In this document: one piece after another, positions 5,530 through 6,262 of the stretch | Numbering within the stretch: the stretch's first letter is position 1 | Layout of the letters: each line of letters opens with the position of its first letter | Source: Flavobacteriaceae bacterium | Lineage (GTDB): Bacteria > Bacteroidota > Bacteroidia > Flavobacteriales > Flavobacteriaceae | NCBI GenBank assembly: GCA_020435885.1 | Contig: JAGQYU010000197.1 | Span: forward strand, 1 to 6,262 | Direction: 5' to 3' | Length of the DNA: 6,262 nucleotides | The notes under the pieces: generated by a model | Seen by the model: the letters and a program-made list of their open reading frames with translations, nothing else | Told to the model about the DNA's origin: nothing | Database searches by the model: none | Program-made: the position numbers and the translations under genes

Positions 5530-5555
5530 AAAAGCCTCTTTTTTAGAGGCTTTTT
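5530..5555. terminator. Shared bidirectional rho-independent terminator
   Basis: A perfect 10-bp stem (AAAAGCCTCT at 5530-5539 with AGAGGCTTTT at 5545-5554) encloses a 5-nt T loop at 5540-5544. On the plus strand the stem ends in a run of five T, terminating the BON-LysM transcript 21 nt after its stop. On the minus strand the hairpin ends in four T and serves the glycosyltransferase gene. The glycosyltransferase stop codon (5543-5545) sits at the loop-stem border, so its last codons form one arm of the hairpin. Confidence 0.9.
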
Positions 5556-6262
5556 ACTTTTAAAACCACTTGTTCAACAGGAATGCTTCGCATGGCATCT
5601 CCATACCCCTCACAGGTCTTATTTCCATAAATAGAGCAAGGTAAATTAGGGTATTTTTTAAGATCAGGAATTAACTGATTTTCAATAGGTTGATTAAAAG
5701 GAGCAAACCCAGCGAAAGGATGTGTAGCACCCCAAAGTGTAAGGGTTTTTACTTGTTGCATGGCAGCTAAATGTCCATTAGCGGAATCCATACTTATCAT
5801 TAAATCTAAATTAGAGATAAGGTTTATTTCCTCTTCAAAAGATAAGACACCTGCTATGTTAATGGTATTACCATATGTAGAGGCTAATTCTTTTAATTGC
5901 TGGGCTTCTCTAGACCCTCCGCCAAATAGAAAAATGGTGTATAAACCACTTTCAGTCAGTTGCTGAATTACCAGTTCCATCATATCTATAGGATACATTT
6001 TAGGTTGATGTTGTGCAAAAGGAGCTATGCCAATCCATTTTAGATGGTTTTGAGGCACTATTTGTTGCACATTTGGTAAAAGGTCTACCTTTCCGGAAAG
6101 ATGTATTTTTTTAAGATAGATAGAAAAACCTAGTTTTCTAAAAACATCAGCATAGCGTTCGTGGGTAGTTTTTAGTTGTTTAAAAACTTTGTTATGGGTA
6201 CGTGTCAACGCTTTTTTTTCAGCCCTACCCTTATCAATCACAGCCTTTTTTATCCCTGAAAA
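5543..6262 (-). CDS. Glycosyltransferase family 9 (ADP-heptose:LPS heptosyltransferase-like), N-terminus off the window
   Basis: This is a partial gene with 239 C-terminal residues visible; the frame stays open to the right edge. A GTG at 6241 is not the start, because coding sequence (FSGIKKAV...) continues above it and the family usually has about 330-350 residues, so about 100 N-terminal residues are missing. In visible numbering, the donor-binding domain shows WIGIAPFAQHQPKMYP (76-91), IFLFGGGSREAQ (110-121), LDLMISMDSANGHLAAM (152-168, equivalent to the S.DSGPMHLAA motif of WaaC/WaaF) and TLWGATHPFAGFAPF (175-189). The C-terminus has a paired-cysteine segment, PCSIYGNKTCEGYGDAMRSI (208-227). 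GT9 enzymes transfer heptose or a similar sugar from a nucleotide donor to lipopolysaccharide core at the cytoplasmic face of the inner membrane; the actual sugar here is unknown. It shares its terminator with the convergent BON-LysM gene. Confidence 0.92.
   Translation of the reverse strand, partial: FSGIKKAVIDKGRAEKKALTRTHNKVFKQLKTTHERYADVFRKLGFSIYLKKIHLSGKVDLLPNVQQIVPQNHLKWIGIAPFAQHQPKMYPIDMMELVIQQLTESGLYTIFLFGGGSREAQQLKELASTYGNTINIAGVLSFEEEINLISNLDLMISMDSANGHLAAMQQVKTLTLWGATHPFAGFAPFNQPIENQLIPDLKKYPNLPCSIYGNKTCEGYGDAMRSIPVEQVVLKVKSL

Noticed and set aside
5760..5966. Plus-strand open frame of 68 codons
   Set aside because: It is antisense to the conserved glycosyltransferase core and has no independent support.
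6239..6241. GTG as start of the glycosyltransferase
   Set aside because: Coding sequence continues in frame to the window edge and the family needs about 100 more N-terminal residues, so the GTG is an internal Val codon.

Overview
The window looks like chromosomal DNA from a member of the Flavobacteriaceae (Bacteroidota). The evidence is the low GC content, AT-rich leaders mostly without Shine-Dalgarno sequences, promoter-like TAnnTTTG elements, and several protein families known mainly or only from this group: a THC0290_0291-type outer-membrane protein, DUF6341 and DUF6427. The genus cannot be named from the sequence alone. These family assignments come from remembered family features, not from a search.

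Layout, left to right. A complete trans-sulfuration PLP enzyme (cystathionine gamma-synthase/lyase type, +) meets a secreted, probably beta-barrel, protein (-) tail to tail, with a 4-nt overlap of the two coding ends. A compact minus-strand cluster follows: DUF6341 small membrane protein, then trmB (tRNA m7G46 methyltransferase, TTG start), then an alkyltransferase-like DNA-lesion-binding protein that carries PAHR in place of the MGMT active-site PCHR. The last two are coupled by an ATGA overlap. Divergent from this cluster, across only 41 nt, is the multi-pass membrane protein DUF6427 (+). It ends in a 6-nt tail-to-tail overlap with upp (uracil phosphoribosyltransferase, -). After a 151-nt AT-rich gap comes a BON-LysM protein resembling E. 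coli Kbp/YgaU (+). The last gene is a glycosyltransferase family 9 (heptosyltransferase-like) gene (-) that runs off the right edge of the window. These two convergent genes share one bidirectional hairpin terminator, and the glycosyltransferase stop codon lies in its loop.

Functionally this is mostly housekeeping: sulfur amino acid metabolism, tRNA modification, alkylation-damage recognition, pyrimidine salvage, potassium or envelope-stress physiology and surface glycan assembly. I see no mobile element, CRISPR array, tRNA, rRNA or defence or toxin system. The least understood part is the DUF6341/DUF6427 pair beside upp. No gene-free stretch exceeds 300 nt; the longest are 4893-5043 and 1948-2057.
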